A stretch of DNA of 64,000 bases from an uncultured Aquabacterium sp. (GTDB taxonomy: Bacteria > Pseudomonadota > Gammaproteobacteria > Burkholderiales > Burkholderiaceae_C), in contig NZ_CANBCC010000001.1 of assembly GCF_947366995.1 (NCBI RefSeq), positions 1-64,000 of the forward strand. The letters are read 5' to 3'. This document shows, piece by piece, positions 17,075 to 26,614 of the stretch; the first letter of the stretch is position 1; each line of letters starts with the position of its first letter. The notes below the pieces were generated by a model, which saw nothing but the letters and a program-made list of their open reading frames with translations, had not been told where the DNA came from and did no database searches. The translations under genes were made by a program, and so were the position numbers.

Positions 17075-17539
17075 TCAGAGGAAACGCTCGAGCAGCCTGC
17101 GCGAAGCCCGGTCCAGCGCAGCCATGTCAGGAATGGCAAGGTTCAGGCCGTGGCTGGTCCCGATCAGCAGCCGGCCGTTGCCCAGGCGGCGGATGTCGTC
17201 CTCGCTCTTCAGCACGACGTCCGTGGGCCCTCGGTCGGTGTCGACGGACCAGGTGCTGGGCACCGAGAAGGTCGAGACCGCTCGCAGGCGGGTGATGGTC
17301 GGGGTGAACTCGCGCACTGCCAGTTCCGCTTCCAGCAGGGCGCGTTCGGGGTTGAGCAGGGCGCTCAAGCGCGGGATCCACGCCAGTTCGTGGCCGTCCG
17401 GGCCCACGATGGACAGGCCCTCGTCGGGTGCAGCGATCGGGAAGGCGCGTACGGGCACAACGCCCACGTGGGCCACGCCGTCGGCACCGGTGTAGACGAG
17501 CTTGCCGAAAGGGTCGCGGGTGATCTGAAAGTCGCTCAT
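17075..17539 (-). CDS. DUF1854 family protein associated with cyanophycin metabolism
   Basis: 154 residues, cytoplasmic, matching DUF1854: FQITRDPFGKLVYTG at the start, HVGVVPVRAFPIAAPDEG, LAWIPRLSALL, and DVVLKSEDDIRRLG near the end. The family co-occurs with cyanophycin synthetase genes in Betaproteobacteria and its function is unknown. Here it follows the ABC exporter gene by 18 bp on the same strand, and that gene is divergent from cphA'. ATG 17539 is taken as start; a TTG at 17554 is an alternative. Confidence 0.85.
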   Translation of the reverse strand: MSDFQITRDPFGKLVYTGADGVAHVGVVPVRAFPIAAPDEGLSIVGPDGHELAWIPRLSALLNPERALLEAELAVREFTPTITRLRAVSTFSVPSTWSVDTDRGPTDVVLKSEDDIRRLGNGRLLIGTSHGLNLAIPDMAALDRASRRLLERFL

Positions 17540-17557
17540 GTCGGGGTCGTGCAAGGT

Positions 17558-19852
17558 TCAGGCCGCGGTGTCGGCGTTGGGTGAGGGTGGCTCGGCATCC
17601 AGCAGGGCGTCCTGCTCGGCCTTGCGTGCCTGCGCCTCGTACAGGCGCCAGTAGGCCCCCTGGCGCGCCATCAGCTCGTCGTGCGGGCCGACTTCCACCA
17701 CCTGGCCGCGGTCCATCACCACCAGGCGATCGGCCTTGCGAAGCGTCGACAGGCGGTGCGCAATCGCAATCGTCGTGCGGCCCTTGACCAGGTTGTCCAG
17801 CGCGCGCTGGATTTCCTTCTCGGTTTCGGTGTCCACGGCCGATGTGGCCTCATCCAGGATCAGGATCTTCGGGTCGATCAGCAGGGCCCGCGCAATGCTG
17901 ATGCGCTGTCGTTCTCCGCCCGACAGGCCCTGGCCGCGTTCGCCCACCAGCGAGTCGTAGCCCTGCGGCAGGCGCAGGATGAACTCGTGCGCGTGCGCTG
18001 CACGGGCCGCGGCAATGATCTCGTCGCGCGTGGCGTGGGGTTTGCCGTAGGCGATGTTCTCTGCGATGGTGCCGAAGAACAGGAAGGGCTCCTGCAGCAC
18101 CAGGCCGATGTGGCGCCGGTAGTCGGCCACGGCAATGCGGCGGATGTCGACGCCATCGACCTTGATCGCGCCATCGCTGATGTCATAGAAGCGGCAGATC
18201 AGGTTGACCAGCGTGCTCTTGCCCGAGCCGGAATGGCCGACCAGGCCGATCATCTCGCCGGGCTGGATGTCGAGGCTGAGGTTGCGGATCACCGAGCGGC
18301 TGCCGTAGCGGAAGGCAATCTCTTCCATCGTGATGCGGCCCTGAAGCGCAGGCAGCTTCACCGGGTTGGCCGGTTCCGGCACGTTGGAGACGTGGTCGAG
18401 GATGTCGAAGATGCGCTTGGCGCCGGCCGCTGCCTTCTGCGTGACGGACACGATGCGGCTCATGGAGTCGAGCCGGCCGTAGAAGCGGCCGATGTAGGCG
18501 ATGAAGGCCGTGAGCACGCCCACCGTGATGTCGCTTTCCGACACCAGCCAGATGCCGAAGGCCCACACCACGAGCAGCCCGATCTCGGTCAGCAGCGACA
18601 CGGTGGGCGAAAACAGCGACCACGTCTTGTTGAGCTTGTCGTTGACCTGCAGGTTGTACTGGTTGGCCGCGCGGAAGCGGTTGGCCTCGCGCTGCTCCTG
18701 CGCAAAGGCCTTCACCACGCGAATGCCGGGGATGGTGTCGGCCAGCACGTTGGTGACCTCGCCCCACACGCGGTCGATCTTCTCGAAGCCCGTGCGCAGG
18801 CGGTCTCGCACCAGGTGGATCAGCCAGGCGATGAAGGGCAGCGGGACCAGTGTGACCAGGGCCAGCCAGGGGTTGATGGACACCAGGATGGCGGCGGTCA
18901 TCGCGATCATCAGCACGTCGGTGGCGAAATCGAGCGCGTGCAGCGACAGGAAGACGTTGATGCGGTCGGTTTCCGAGCCCACGCGGGTCATCAGGTCGCC
19001 GGTGCGCTTGCTGCCGAAGTAGTCGAGCGACAGGCGCAGCAGGTGCTCGTAGGTGGTGGTGCGCAGGTCGGCGCCGATGCGCTCGGACACCAGCGCGAGC
19101 AGGTAGGTGCGGGCCCAGCCCAGCGCCCACGCCACCAGCGCCGAGGCCAGCAGGCCGCTCAGCAGCAGCGTCACCAGGTCGCGGTCGATGGCCTGGCCGT
19201 TCTGGAAGGGGATGAGCACCTCGTCCATGAGCGGCATGGTCAGGTAGGGCGGCACCAGCGTGGCGGCGGTGGAGGCCAGCGTGAGCAGGAAGCCGGCCAG
19301 CAGCTTGCCCTGGTAGGGCCGCGCGAAGCGCCACAGGCGCAGCAGCACCCAGGTCGAGGGCGGCGTCTGCAGTTCGCGGTGGCACACCGGGCACTCGTCG
19401 CTGTCCGGGGGCAGCGGGGCCTTGCAGCTCGGGCACTGGGCCTTGTCCTCGTCCGGCGACACTTCGCCGGTGTGCAGGGTGGCCTGGCGCCGTTCGAACT
19501 GTTCGATCAGACGGACAACCTGGACCTGGTGCTCCAGCGTGAAGTGCCACTGGGCCAGTCGCCCCTGGGCGTTGAGCAGCTCCAGGGTGCCCACGCCGGC
19601 GTGATCGTGGTGCTGAAGCGCCAGATCCGGGGTCAGAGGCCACATTTCCCAGGGTGCCGAGGCCGCTTCGCGTGCGCCGAGACGCTGGTCAGTCAGGATA
19701 ATGGGCGACGTCTGGAAACGGAGTTGTGCGTTCAGGTCAACCTCAAGGCGACATAAAACGTTTTCTCCGGGAGCCAGCGGCCAGTCCGTGCTGGCAAGAT
19801 CTGTAACAGCCTGACGCCCCTGGGCGTCGTCAGCAGGATGGTGATGGTGCAT
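17558..19852 (-). CDS. ABC exporter with N-terminal zinc ribbon, cyanophycin-associated
   Basis: 764 residues. The N-terminal region (about 1-135) is a beta-rich domain followed by a zinc ribbon with CxxC...CxxC cysteines 140, 143, 154 and 157. Next comes a six-helix type IV exporter transmembrane domain (about 175-480) and a nucleotide-binding domain with Walker A GHSGSGKST, signature LSGGERQR, Walker B ILILDEATSA and switch His in IAHRLST. A single fused polypeptide, so it works as a homodimer. Relatives always sit beside cphA genes and DUF1854; the substrate is unknown. Start at 19852 (MHHHHPADD) gives 139 bp to the divergent cphA' start. Confidence 0.88.
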   Translation of the reverse strand: MHHHHPADDAQGRQAVTDLASTDWPLAPGENVLCRLEVDLNAQLRFQTSPIILTDQRLGAREAASAPWEMWPLTPDLALQHHDHAGVGTLELLNAQGRLAQWHFTLEHQVQVVRLIEQFERRQATLHTGEVSPDEDKAQCPSCKAPLPPDSDECPVCHRELQTPPSTWVLLRLWRFARPYQGKLLAGFLLTLASTAATLVPPYLTMPLMDEVLIPFQNGQAIDRDLVTLLLSGLLASALVAWALGWARTYLLALVSERIGADLRTTTYEHLLRLSLDYFGSKRTGDLMTRVGSETDRINVFLSLHALDFATDVLMIAMTAAILVSINPWLALVTLVPLPFIAWLIHLVRDRLRTGFEKIDRVWGEVTNVLADTIPGIRVVKAFAQEQREANRFRAANQYNLQVNDKLNKTWSLFSPTVSLLTEIGLLVVWAFGIWLVSESDITVGVLTAFIAYIGRFYGRLDSMSRIVSVTQKAAAGAKRIFDILDHVSNVPEPANPVKLPALQGRITMEEIAFRYGSRSVIRNLSLDIQPGEMIGLVGHSGSGKSTLVNLICRFYDISDGAIKVDGVDIRRIAVADYRRHIGLVLQEPFLFFGTIAENIAYGKPHATRDEIIAAARAAHAHEFILRLPQGYDSLVGERGQGLSGGERQRISIARALLIDPKILILDEATSAVDTETEKEIQRALDNLVKGRTTIAIAHRLSTLRKADRLVVMDRGQVVEVGPHDELMARQGAYWRLYEAQARKAEQDALLDAEPPSPNADTAA

Positions 19853-19991
19853 GTTGATCTGTGGGCCCGACGCGGGGGCCAGGCTTCGGCCCCTTGTGCG
19901 AGGTGTCGCATTTTGACCGAAGCAGCCCGCGCCATGTCGATCCGCCCGTCTTTCTGCCCGTCCACGCCCCGCCTGTGACCCTTGTCGCCCC

Positions 19992-22193
19992 ATGACCAAG
20001 AAGAACGACATCAAGCTCCTGCGCATCAATTACCTGCGCGGCCCCAACATCTGGACGTACCGCTCGGTGCTGGAGGTCTGGCTGGATCTGGGTGAACTGG
20101 AAGACTGCCCCTCGAACAAGTTGCCCGGCTTCAACGAACGGCTGACGGCCTGGCTGCCGGCGCTGATCGAGCACCACTGCGGCGTCGGGGAGCGGGGCGG
20201 TTTCCTGCAGCGGCTGCAGGAGGGCACCTGGTGCGGCCACGTGCTGGAGCACATCGTCATCGAACTGCTGAACCTGGCCGGCATGGCCACGGGCTTCGGC
20301 CAGACCCGCTCGACCAGCCAGCGCGGCGTCTACCGCATGGTGTTCCGCGCCCGTGACGAGCAGGTGGCCCGGGTGGCCCTGCAGCAAGGGCATGCGCTGA
20401 TCATGGCGGCCATCAACGACGAGCCCTTCGATGTGAAGGCGGCCGTCGAACTGGTGCGCGAGCAGATCGACGACTGCTACCTCGGCCCGTCGACCGCGGC
20501 GATCGTGAACGCCGCCACCGACCGCGGCATTCCGCACATCCGGCTCAACGAGGGCAATCTGGTGCAGCTGGGCTACGGGGCCGCGCAGCGCCGCATCTGG
20601 ACGGCCGAGACCGACAAGACCAGCGCGATCGCCGAAGGCATTGCCGGCAACAAGGACCTGACCAAGACCCTGCTGAAGGCCTGCGGCGTGCCCGTGCCGG
20701 AAGGCGAGGTGGTGGACAGCCCCGAGGCCGCGTGGGAAGCGGCAGAAGACATCGGCGTGCCGGTGGTGGTCAAGCCGCTGGACGGCAACCATGGCCGGGG
20801 CGTGTCGCTGGAGCTGACCGAGCGCGCCGACATCGAGGCCGCCTTCAAGGTGGCCGAGGCCGAGGGCAGCGACGTGATCGTCGAGCGCTTCATTCCCGGC
20901 GACGAGCACCGTGTGCTGGTCGTGGGCGGCAAGCTGGTGGCCGCGGCCCGGGGCGAGAGCCTCTGGATCATCGGCAACGGCCGCGACAAGGTCACCAGGC
21001 TGATCGACGACCAGCTCAACAGCGATCCGCGCCGCGGCGAGGCCGAGGAGTTCCCGCTCGAGACCATCGTGCTGGAGCGCGAACCCACCATGCGCCTGCT
21101 GCTGGAGCGCCAGGGCCTGAACGGTGAATCGGTGCCGTCCGAAGGCCAGCGCGTGCTGGTGCAGCGCAACGGCAACGTCGCCATCGACTGCACCGACGAC
21201 GTGCACCCCGATGTGGCCTACCAGTGCGGCCTGGCTGCGCGCGCCGTGGGCCTGGACATCGCGGGCATCGACCTGGTGGTGCAGGACATCTCCCAGCCGC
21301 TCGCGCCCCAGCGTGGCGCCATCGTGGAGGTGAATGCCGGCCCCGGCCTGCTGATGCACCTCAAGCCGGCCGAAGGCCTGCCGCGCCCGGTGGGCAAGGC
21401 GATTGCCGACCACCTGTTCGACGAGACGGAAACCGGCCGCGTGCCCATCGTCGGCGTGGCCGGCTCGGTGGGCACCAGCCACATTGCCCGCCTGATCGCG
21501 TGGCTGCTGCACCTGGGTGGGCGCCATGTGGGTCTGGCGTGCCGCGACGGCCTCTTTCTGGGTACCCGCCGCGTGGAGGGCAAGGACCGCGCTAACTTTG
21601 CAGCCGGTCAACGCCTGCTGATGAACCGCGAAGTCAACGCCGTGGTGCTGGAAAACGGCGCCGCCAGCATCCTGAACGACGGCCTGGCCTACGACCGCTG
21701 CACGGTGGGCGTGGTGACAGACCTGTTGGGTGCCGAGCCGCCCGTGGCACCGGCCCTGGCGGAGCACGACATCCGCGAGCCCGAGCAGATGTTCAAGGTG
21801 CTGCGCACGCAGATCGATGTGGTGCTGTCCGAGGGCGTCGGCGTGTTGAACGCCGCCCACCCGCAGCTGGTCGAGATGGCCGAGTTGTGCGATGGCGAAG
21901 TCATCCTCTACGACGTGGACCATGCCAGCCCGGTGCTGGCCGCGCACCGCGCCCAGGGCGGCCGCACGGTGGCCGTCGAGGGCCACCATCTGGTGCTGGC
22001 TCACAATGGCCAGGTGGCCGTGCGCTGTGCCGACCTGGACAGCGCGGCAGCACGCCGCCTGGTGGCCGCGGGTGAGTCGGGGGCCGGCGTCAGCTGGCTG
22101 CTGGCCGCCGTGGCCGCGGCCTGGGCCCTGGGCATTTCGCCGGAACTGATCAGCGCCGGGATCGAGACCTTCGACCCGACACCCAAACAATAA
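19992..22193 (+). CDS. cphA': Cyanophycin synthetase-like protein CphA' with degenerate Mur-ligase P-loop
   Basis: 733 residues, same overall layout as CphA: N-terminal domain (about 1-160), ATP-grasp domain (about 200-470), Mur-ligase-like domain (about 480-733). ATP-grasp signatures are intact (VVVKPLDGNHGRGVS, VERFIPGDEHRVLVVGG, AIVEVNAGPGLLMH). The Mur ATPase loop, normally GTNGKTT, reads G491-SVGTSH: Lys and both Thr are lost, so only the ATP-grasp (aspartate-adding) half should be active. The paired cphA' cphA arrangement is known from Cupriavidus necator. It lies 36 bp upstream of cphA in one operon. C-terminally shorter than CphA by about 125 residues. Confidence 0.9.
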   Translation: MTKKNDIKLLRINYLRGPNIWTYRSVLEVWLDLGELEDCPSNKLPGFNERLTAWLPALIEHHCGVGERGGFLQRLQEGTWCGHVLEHIVIELLNLAGMATGFGQTRSTSQRGVYRMVFRARDEQVARVALQQGHALIMAAINDEPFDVKAAVELVREQIDDCYLGPSTAAIVNAATDRGIPHIRLNEGNLVQLGYGAAQRRIWTAETDKTSAIAEGIAGNKDLTKTLLKACGVPVPEGEVVDSPEAAWEAAEDIGVPVVVKPLDGNHGRGVSLELTERADIEAAFKVAEAEGSDVIVERFIPGDEHRVLVVGGKLVAAARGESLWIIGNGRDKVTRLIDDQLNSDPRRGEAEEFPLETIVLEREPTMRLLLERQGLNGESVPSEGQRVLVQRNGNVAIDCTDDVHPDVAYQCGLAARAVGLDIAGIDLVVQDISQPLAPQRGAIVEVNAGPGLLMHLKPAEGLPRPVGKAIADHLFDETETGRVPIVGVAGSVGTSHIARLIAWLLHLGGRHVGLACRDGLFLGTRRVEGKDRANFAAGQRLLMNREVNAVVLENGAASILNDGLAYDRCTVGVVTDLLGAEPPVAPALAEHDIREPEQMFKVLRTQIDVVLSEGVGVLNAAHPQLVEMAELCDGEVILYDVDHASPVLAAHRAQGGRTVAVEGHHLVLAHNGQVAVRCADLDSAAARRLVAAGESGAGVSWLLAAVAAAWALGISPELISAGIETFDPTPKQ

Positions 22194-22229
22194 GAAAACG
22201 CAGGCCTTCGCGCTAACGAGAGACCCCTC

Positions 22230-24806
22230 ATGGACGTGTCCCGCATCCGGGCCCTGCGCGGCCCCAACCTCTGGAGCCGTCATACCGCCATCGAGGCGGT
22301 GGTGGCGTGTGAACCCGCAGAGCGCAACATCGATCAGCTGCAGGGCTTCGAAGCCCGGCTGCGCAAGCGCTTTCCGAGCATGGGGCCGCTGCGGCCCGAT
22401 GGCCGTCCGGGCCACATCGGCCTGGCCCACGTGCTGGAGACCGTCGCCCTGGCGCTGCAGGCTCAGGCCGGTTGCCCTGTCACCTTCAGCCGCACGGCGG
22501 AGACGGTCGAAGAAGGCATCTACCAGGTGATCGTCGAGTACAGCGAGGAGGTCGTCGGCAAGAAGGCCTTCGACCACGCCATCGCGCTGGTCGATGCCGC
22601 GCTGAAGGACACCGCGTTCGACGTGGACGCGGCGCTCGCCGAACTGCGCGAGCTGGATGAAGACGTGCGCCTGGGCCCCAGCACCGGTTCCATCGTGGAT
22701 GCGGCCGTGGCCCGGGGCATTCCCTATCGCCGCCTGACCCAGGGCAGCCTGGTGCAGTTCGGCTGGGGCAGCAAGCAGCGCCGCATCTGGGCGGCCGAGG
22801 TCGACAACACGAGCGCCGTCTCCGAATCGATCGCCCAGGACAAGGACCTGACCAAGCGCCTGCTGGCCGCAGCCGGTGTGCCGGTGCCCACGGGGCGTCC
22901 GGTGGTCGACTTTGAAGATGCGTGCAAGGTGGCCGAAGAAATCGGCTGGCCGGTGGTGGTCAAGCCGCGCGATGGCAACCAGGGCAAGGGCGTGACGGTC
23001 AACATCGTCAGCACCGAGCACCTGGAGATCGCCTACAAGGTCGCCGCCGAGTATGGCGAGGTGATGGTCGAGAGCTACTTGCCCGGCAACGACTTCCGTC
23101 TTCTGGTGGTGGGCGACCGTCTGGTGGCTGCGGCGCGCCGTGATCCGCCCCATGTGATTGGCGACGGCGTGCACACCGTGCGCGAGCTGGTGGCCAGGGT
23201 GAACGAAGACCCGCGCCGGGGTGACGGCCATGCCACCTCGCTGACCAAGATCCGCATCGACGAGATCGCCATTGCCCGCCTGCAGGTGCAGGGGCTGAGC
23301 CCCGACGATGTGCCGGAGCAGGGCCGTCGCGTCATCATGCGCAACAACGCCAACCTGTCGACCGGTGGCACCGCCACCGACGTGACGGACGACGTGCACC
23401 CTGAAGTCGCCGCCCGCGCGATTGCGGCCGCGCAGTGCATCGGGCTGGAGATCTGCGGGGTCGACGTGCTGGCCGAGAGCGTGCACCGCCCGCTCGAAGC
23501 CCAGAACGGCGGCATCGTGGAAGTGAACGCCGCACCCGGTCTGCGCATGCACCTGTCGCCGTCTTACGGCAAGGGCCGCAACGTGGGCGAGGCCGTGGTG
23601 GCCAACCTCTACAAGCCGGGTGACGATGGGCGCATCCCCATCGTGGCCGTGACCGGCACCAACGGCAAGACGACGACGGCGCGGCTGACTGCCCACCTGC
23701 TGGCCACGAGCGGGCTGCGTGTGGGCATGACCAACACCGACGGTGTGTACGTGAATGGCCGCCAGATCGACAGCGGCGACTGCTCGGGCCCCAAGAGTGC
23801 GCGCAATGTGCTGATGCACCCGGACGTCGACGCGGCGGTGTTCGAAACGGCGCGTGGCGGCATCCTGCGTGAAGGCCTGGGCTTCGACCGCTGCGGCACG
23901 GCTGTCGTCACCAACATCGGTGCGGGCGACCACCTGGGCCTGAACTACATCACCACCGTGGAAGATCTGGCGGTGCTCAAGCGCGTCATCGTGATGAACG
24001 TGGCGCCTGAGGGCTACGCGGTGCTGAACGCGGCCGACCCGATCGTGGTGGCGATGGCGCCCAAGTGCCCGGGCGGCATCATCTATTTTGCGCTCGATCC
24101 GCACAACCCCGTGCTGGCCGCGCACCGCGCGCAGGGCAAGCGCACGGTGTACGTTGATGGCGGCGCGGTGGTGGCCTCGGAAGGCAGCTGGCGCGAGACC
24201 CTGCCGCTGCGCGACATCCCGCTGACCCGCAATGGCACGATCGGCTTCCAGATCGAGAACGTGATGGCCTCGGTGGGCGCGGCCTGGAGTGCCGGCCTGG
24301 ACTGGGAAGTGATCCGAGCCGGTCTGGCCAGCTTCGTGAACGACTCGGACAACGCGCCCGGCCGCTTCAATGTGATGGACTACCGTGGCGCGACCGTGAT
24401 CGCCGACTACGGCCACAACCCGGATGCCATGAAGGCGCTGGTGGAGGCAGTCAACGCGATGCCGGCCAAGCGGCGCTCGGTCGTCATCAGCGGTGCGGGC
24501 GACCGCCGCGACGAGGACATCCGCGATCAGACTGCCATTCTGGGTGCGGCCTTCGATGATTTCATCCTCTTCCAGGACGCCTGTCAGCGTGGCCGCGAAG
24601 ACGGCGAGGTGCTGGCGCTGCTGCGTGCTGGCCTGAGCCAGGCTGCGCGTGCACAGCACGTCGAAGAGATCCGCGGTGAGTTCCTGGCCATCGACACGGC
24701 CCTGGCCCGTCTGCAGCCGGGCGACCTCTGCCTGGTGCTGGTCGACCAGGTGGAAGAGGCCCTGGCGCACCTGGCCAGGCGGTGCGCCGAATCGCCTGCT
24801 GGGTGA
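22230..24806 (+). CDS. cphA: Cyanophycin synthetase
   Basis: 858 residues. It polymerises cyanophycin, a poly-aspartate backbone with arginine side chains, using ATP. Domains: N-terminal (about 1-160), ATP-grasp that adds Asp (about 215-465; VVVKPRDGNQGKGVT, EVNAAPGLRMH), and Mur-ligase-like domain that adds Arg (about 470-858) with intact P-loop GTNGKTTT (476-483) and GYGHNPDAM-type C-terminal segment (IADYGHNPDAMKAL). All motifs needed for both reactions are present, unlike the upstream cphA'. No cyanophycinase or isoaspartyl dipeptidase gene is seen in the window. modB starts 19 bp downstream. Confidence 0.95.
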   Translation: MDVSRIRALRGPNLWSRHTAIEAVVACEPAERNIDQLQGFEARLRKRFPSMGPLRPDGRPGHIGLAHVLETVALALQAQAGCPVTFSRTAETVEEGIYQVIVEYSEEVVGKKAFDHAIALVDAALKDTAFDVDAALAELRELDEDVRLGPSTGSIVDAAVARGIPYRRLTQGSLVQFGWGSKQRRIWAAEVDNTSAVSESIAQDKDLTKRLLAAAGVPVPTGRPVVDFEDACKVAEEIGWPVVVKPRDGNQGKGVTVNIVSTEHLEIAYKVAAEYGEVMVESYLPGNDFRLLVVGDRLVAAARRDPPHVIGDGVHTVRELVARVNEDPRRGDGHATSLTKIRIDEIAIARLQVQGLSPDDVPEQGRRVIMRNNANLSTGGTATDVTDDVHPEVAARAIAAAQCIGLEICGVDVLAESVHRPLEAQNGGIVEVNAAPGLRMHLSPSYGKGRNVGEAVVANLYKPGDDGRIPIVAVTGTNGKTTTARLTAHLLATSGLRVGMTNTDGVYVNGRQIDSGDCSGPKSARNVLMHPDVDAAVFETARGGILREGLGFDRCGTAVVTNIGAGDHLGLNYITTVEDLAVLKRVIVMNVAPEGYAVLNAADPIVVAMAPKCPGGIIYFALDPHNPVLAAHRAQGKRTVYVDGGAVVASEGSWRETLPLRDIPLTRNGTIGFQIENVMASVGAAWSAGLDWEVIRAGLASFVNDSDNAPGRFNVMDYRGATVIADYGHNPDAMKALVEAVNAMPAKRRSVVISGAGDRRDEDIRDQTAILGAAFDDFILFQDACQRGREDGEVLALLRAGLSQAARAQHVEEIRGEFLAIDTALARLQPGDLCLVLVDQVEEALAHLARRCAESPAG

Positions 24807-24825
24807 TGGCGGTACCGGCGTCGGC

Positions 24826-25524
24826 ATGAGCGTGCTGTCGCACGACGACATTCAGGCGCTGGTGCTGACGGCCGAACTGGCCGGCATCACCACGCTGGCG
24901 CTGCTCGTCATCGGCACGCCGATCGCCTGGTGGCTGGCGCACACGCGTTCGATGCTCAAGGGGCCGGTGGCCGCGGTGGTGGCACTGCCGTTGGTGCTGC
25001 CACCCACGGTGCTGGGCTTCTACCTGCTGTTGCTGCTGGGCCCGAATGGCCCGGTGGGGCAGGCGATGCAGGCCATGGGCTGGGCGCTGCTGCCCTTCAC
25101 CTTTCCGGGCCTGGTGGTGGCCTCGGTGCTGCACTCGCTTCCTTTCGTGGTGCAGCCCCTTCATCAGGCGTTCGAGGCCATGGGCCGGCGTCCGCTGGAG
25201 GTGGCCGCCACGCTGCGCGCCGGGCCATGGGATCGCTTCCTGAGCGTCGCGTTGCCCCTGGCGCGTCCCGGGTTCCTCACGGCGGCGGTGCTCGGCTTTG
25301 CGCACACCGTGGGCGAGTTCGGCGTCGTGCTGATGATCGGCGGCAACATCCCCGGCGCCACGCGCGTGCTGTCGATTTCGCTGTATGGCCATGTCGAGGC
25401 CAACGAACTCCAGCAGGCCCATGTGCTGGCCGGCGGCATGGTGCTGTTCGGCTTTGCCGTCATGTGGCTGCTGTACCTGGTGTCCGGACGCAGCCTGCTG
25501 GGCGGAGGGGCTCGCCGTGCATGA
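24826..25524 (+). CDS. modB: Molybdate ABC transporter permease
   Basis: 232 residues, five to six membrane segments, the usual ModB length. Signature segments are LPLVLPPTVLGFYLLLLLG near the N-terminus and the EAA loop EVAATLRAGPWDRFLSVALPLARPG, followed by HTVGEFGVVLMIGGNIPG typical of molybdate/tungstate permeases. The ATG at 24826 has no clear SD, so translation may depend on the cphA gene ending 19 bp before. It overlaps modC by 8 bp. No modA (binding protein) is encoded next to it, which is unusual for a mod operon. Confidence 0.9.
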   Translation: MSVLSHDDIQALVLTAELAGITTLALLVIGTPIAWWLAHTRSMLKGPVAAVVALPLVLPPTVLGFYLLLLLGPNGPVGQAMQAMGWALLPFTFPGLVVASVLHSLPFVVQPLHQAFEAMGRRPLEVAATLRAGPWDRFLSVALPLARPGFLTAAVLGFAHTVGEFGVVLMIGGNIPGATRVLSISLYGHVEANELQQAHVLAGGMVLFGFAVMWLLYLVSGRSLLGGGARRA

Positions 25525-26614
25525 CGCGGGGCTGGATGCCGTTCGCACGCTGCAGGCCGATCTGCGCGTGGCCTTTCCGGGTTTCGACCTCGACGTCCGT
25601 CTGCGCCTGCCGGCGCAGGGCGTCAGCGTGCTGTTCGGCCCCTCGGGGTGCGGCAAGACGACGGTGTTGCGCGCCCTGGCCGGTCTGGAGCGGGCCGAGG
25701 GCCGCGTGGTGTTCGCCGGAGAGGTCTGGCAGGACGGTCATACGGCGGTGCCCACGCACCGGCGGGCCATCGGGTACGTGTTTCAGGAGCCGAGCTTGTT
25801 TCCGCACCTGAGTGTGCTGGGCAACCTCGACTACGGCCGCAAGCGCGTGCCGCCGGTCCTGCAGCGCATGTCGCTGGACGAGGCTGTCGCACTGCTCGGC
25901 ATCGGCGACCTGATGGCGCGCCGGCCGGATGCGCTGTCGGGAGGCGAGCGCCAGCGCGTGGCCATTGCCCGCGCGTTGCTGACCAGCCCCCGGCTGCTGC
26001 TGATGGACGAGCCGCTGTCGGCACTGGACGCCGCGCGCAAGGCCGAGATCCTGCCTTACCTTGAGCGCCTTAACCGTGAGGCCCGCATTCCCGTGGTCTA
26101 TGTGACGCACGCGCTGGACGAGGCGGCCCGCCTGGCCGATCACCTGGTGCTGATGCAGGCGGGCCGCGTCATCGCCGAGGGCCCGGCCATTGACACCCTG
26201 TCGCGGCTGGATCTGCCCCTCAGCCAGCTGGACGACGCGGCGGCCGTGCTGGAGGCCGAGGTGGTGGCGCACGCGCCCGACTTCGGGCAGAGCCAGCTTC
26301 GTGTGGATGGCCAGCCCCTGTGGGTGGGTCTGTGCGTGCCGGCCCCGGGCGAGCGGGTGCGCGTGCGTGTGCTGGCGCGGGATGTCAGCGTGGCGCTCAG
26401 CCGCGCGCCCGACAGCAGCATTGTCAACATCCTGCCTGCGCGCATCGTGTCGCTGCGGGAGGGTGGGGCGGACACCGTCACGCTGCGCCTGGCGCTCGAA
26501 GGGGGCACCGCCCACCTCCTGGCGCGCATCACCCGGCGTTCCTGCGTGCACCTGGGCTTGCAGGTGGGCACGCCCGTGTTCGCACAGGTCAAGGGCGCGG
26601 CGTTGATGGCGTAG
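25517..26614 (+). CDS. modC: Molybdate ABC transporter ATP-binding protein
   Basis: 365 residues from a GTG start at 25517 that overlaps the modB stop. ATPase domain (about 1-235) has Walker A GPSGCGKTT, Q-loop FQEPSLFPHL, signature LSGGERQR, Walker B LLLMDEPLSALD and switch His in VYVTHALDEA. The C-terminal part (about 290-360) is a single Mop/TOBE molybdate-binding domain (SIVNILPARI...), which confirms ModC rather than another importer. No in-frame ATG fits better. Its 3' end overlaps the convergent TetR gene by 26 bp. Confidence 0.92.
   Translation: MHDAGLDAVRTLQADLRVAFPGFDLDVRLRLPAQGVSVLFGPSGCGKTTVLRALAGLERAEGRVVFAGEVWQDGHTAVPTHRRAIGYVFQEPSLFPHLSVLGNLDYGRKRVPPVLQRMSLDEAVALLGIGDLMARRPDALSGGERQRVAIARALLTSPRLLLMDEPLSALDAARKAEILPYLERLNREARIPVVYVTHALDEAARLADHLVLMQAGRVIAEGPAIDTLSRLDLPLSQLDDAAAVLEAEVVAHAPDFGQSQLRVDGQPLWVGLCVPAPGERVRVRVLARDVSVALSRAPDSSIVNILPARIVSLREGGADTVTLRLALEGGTAHLLARITRRSCVHLGLQVGTPVFAQVKGAALMA

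Noticed and set aside
19830-24851. A very long open frame (over 1600 codons) antisense to cphA'/cphA
   Set aside because: High GC with strong third-position bias keeps the antisense frame open. Its translation is low-complexity, His/Arg/Gly-rich, without domains, while the plus strand has two intact enzymes with all motifs.
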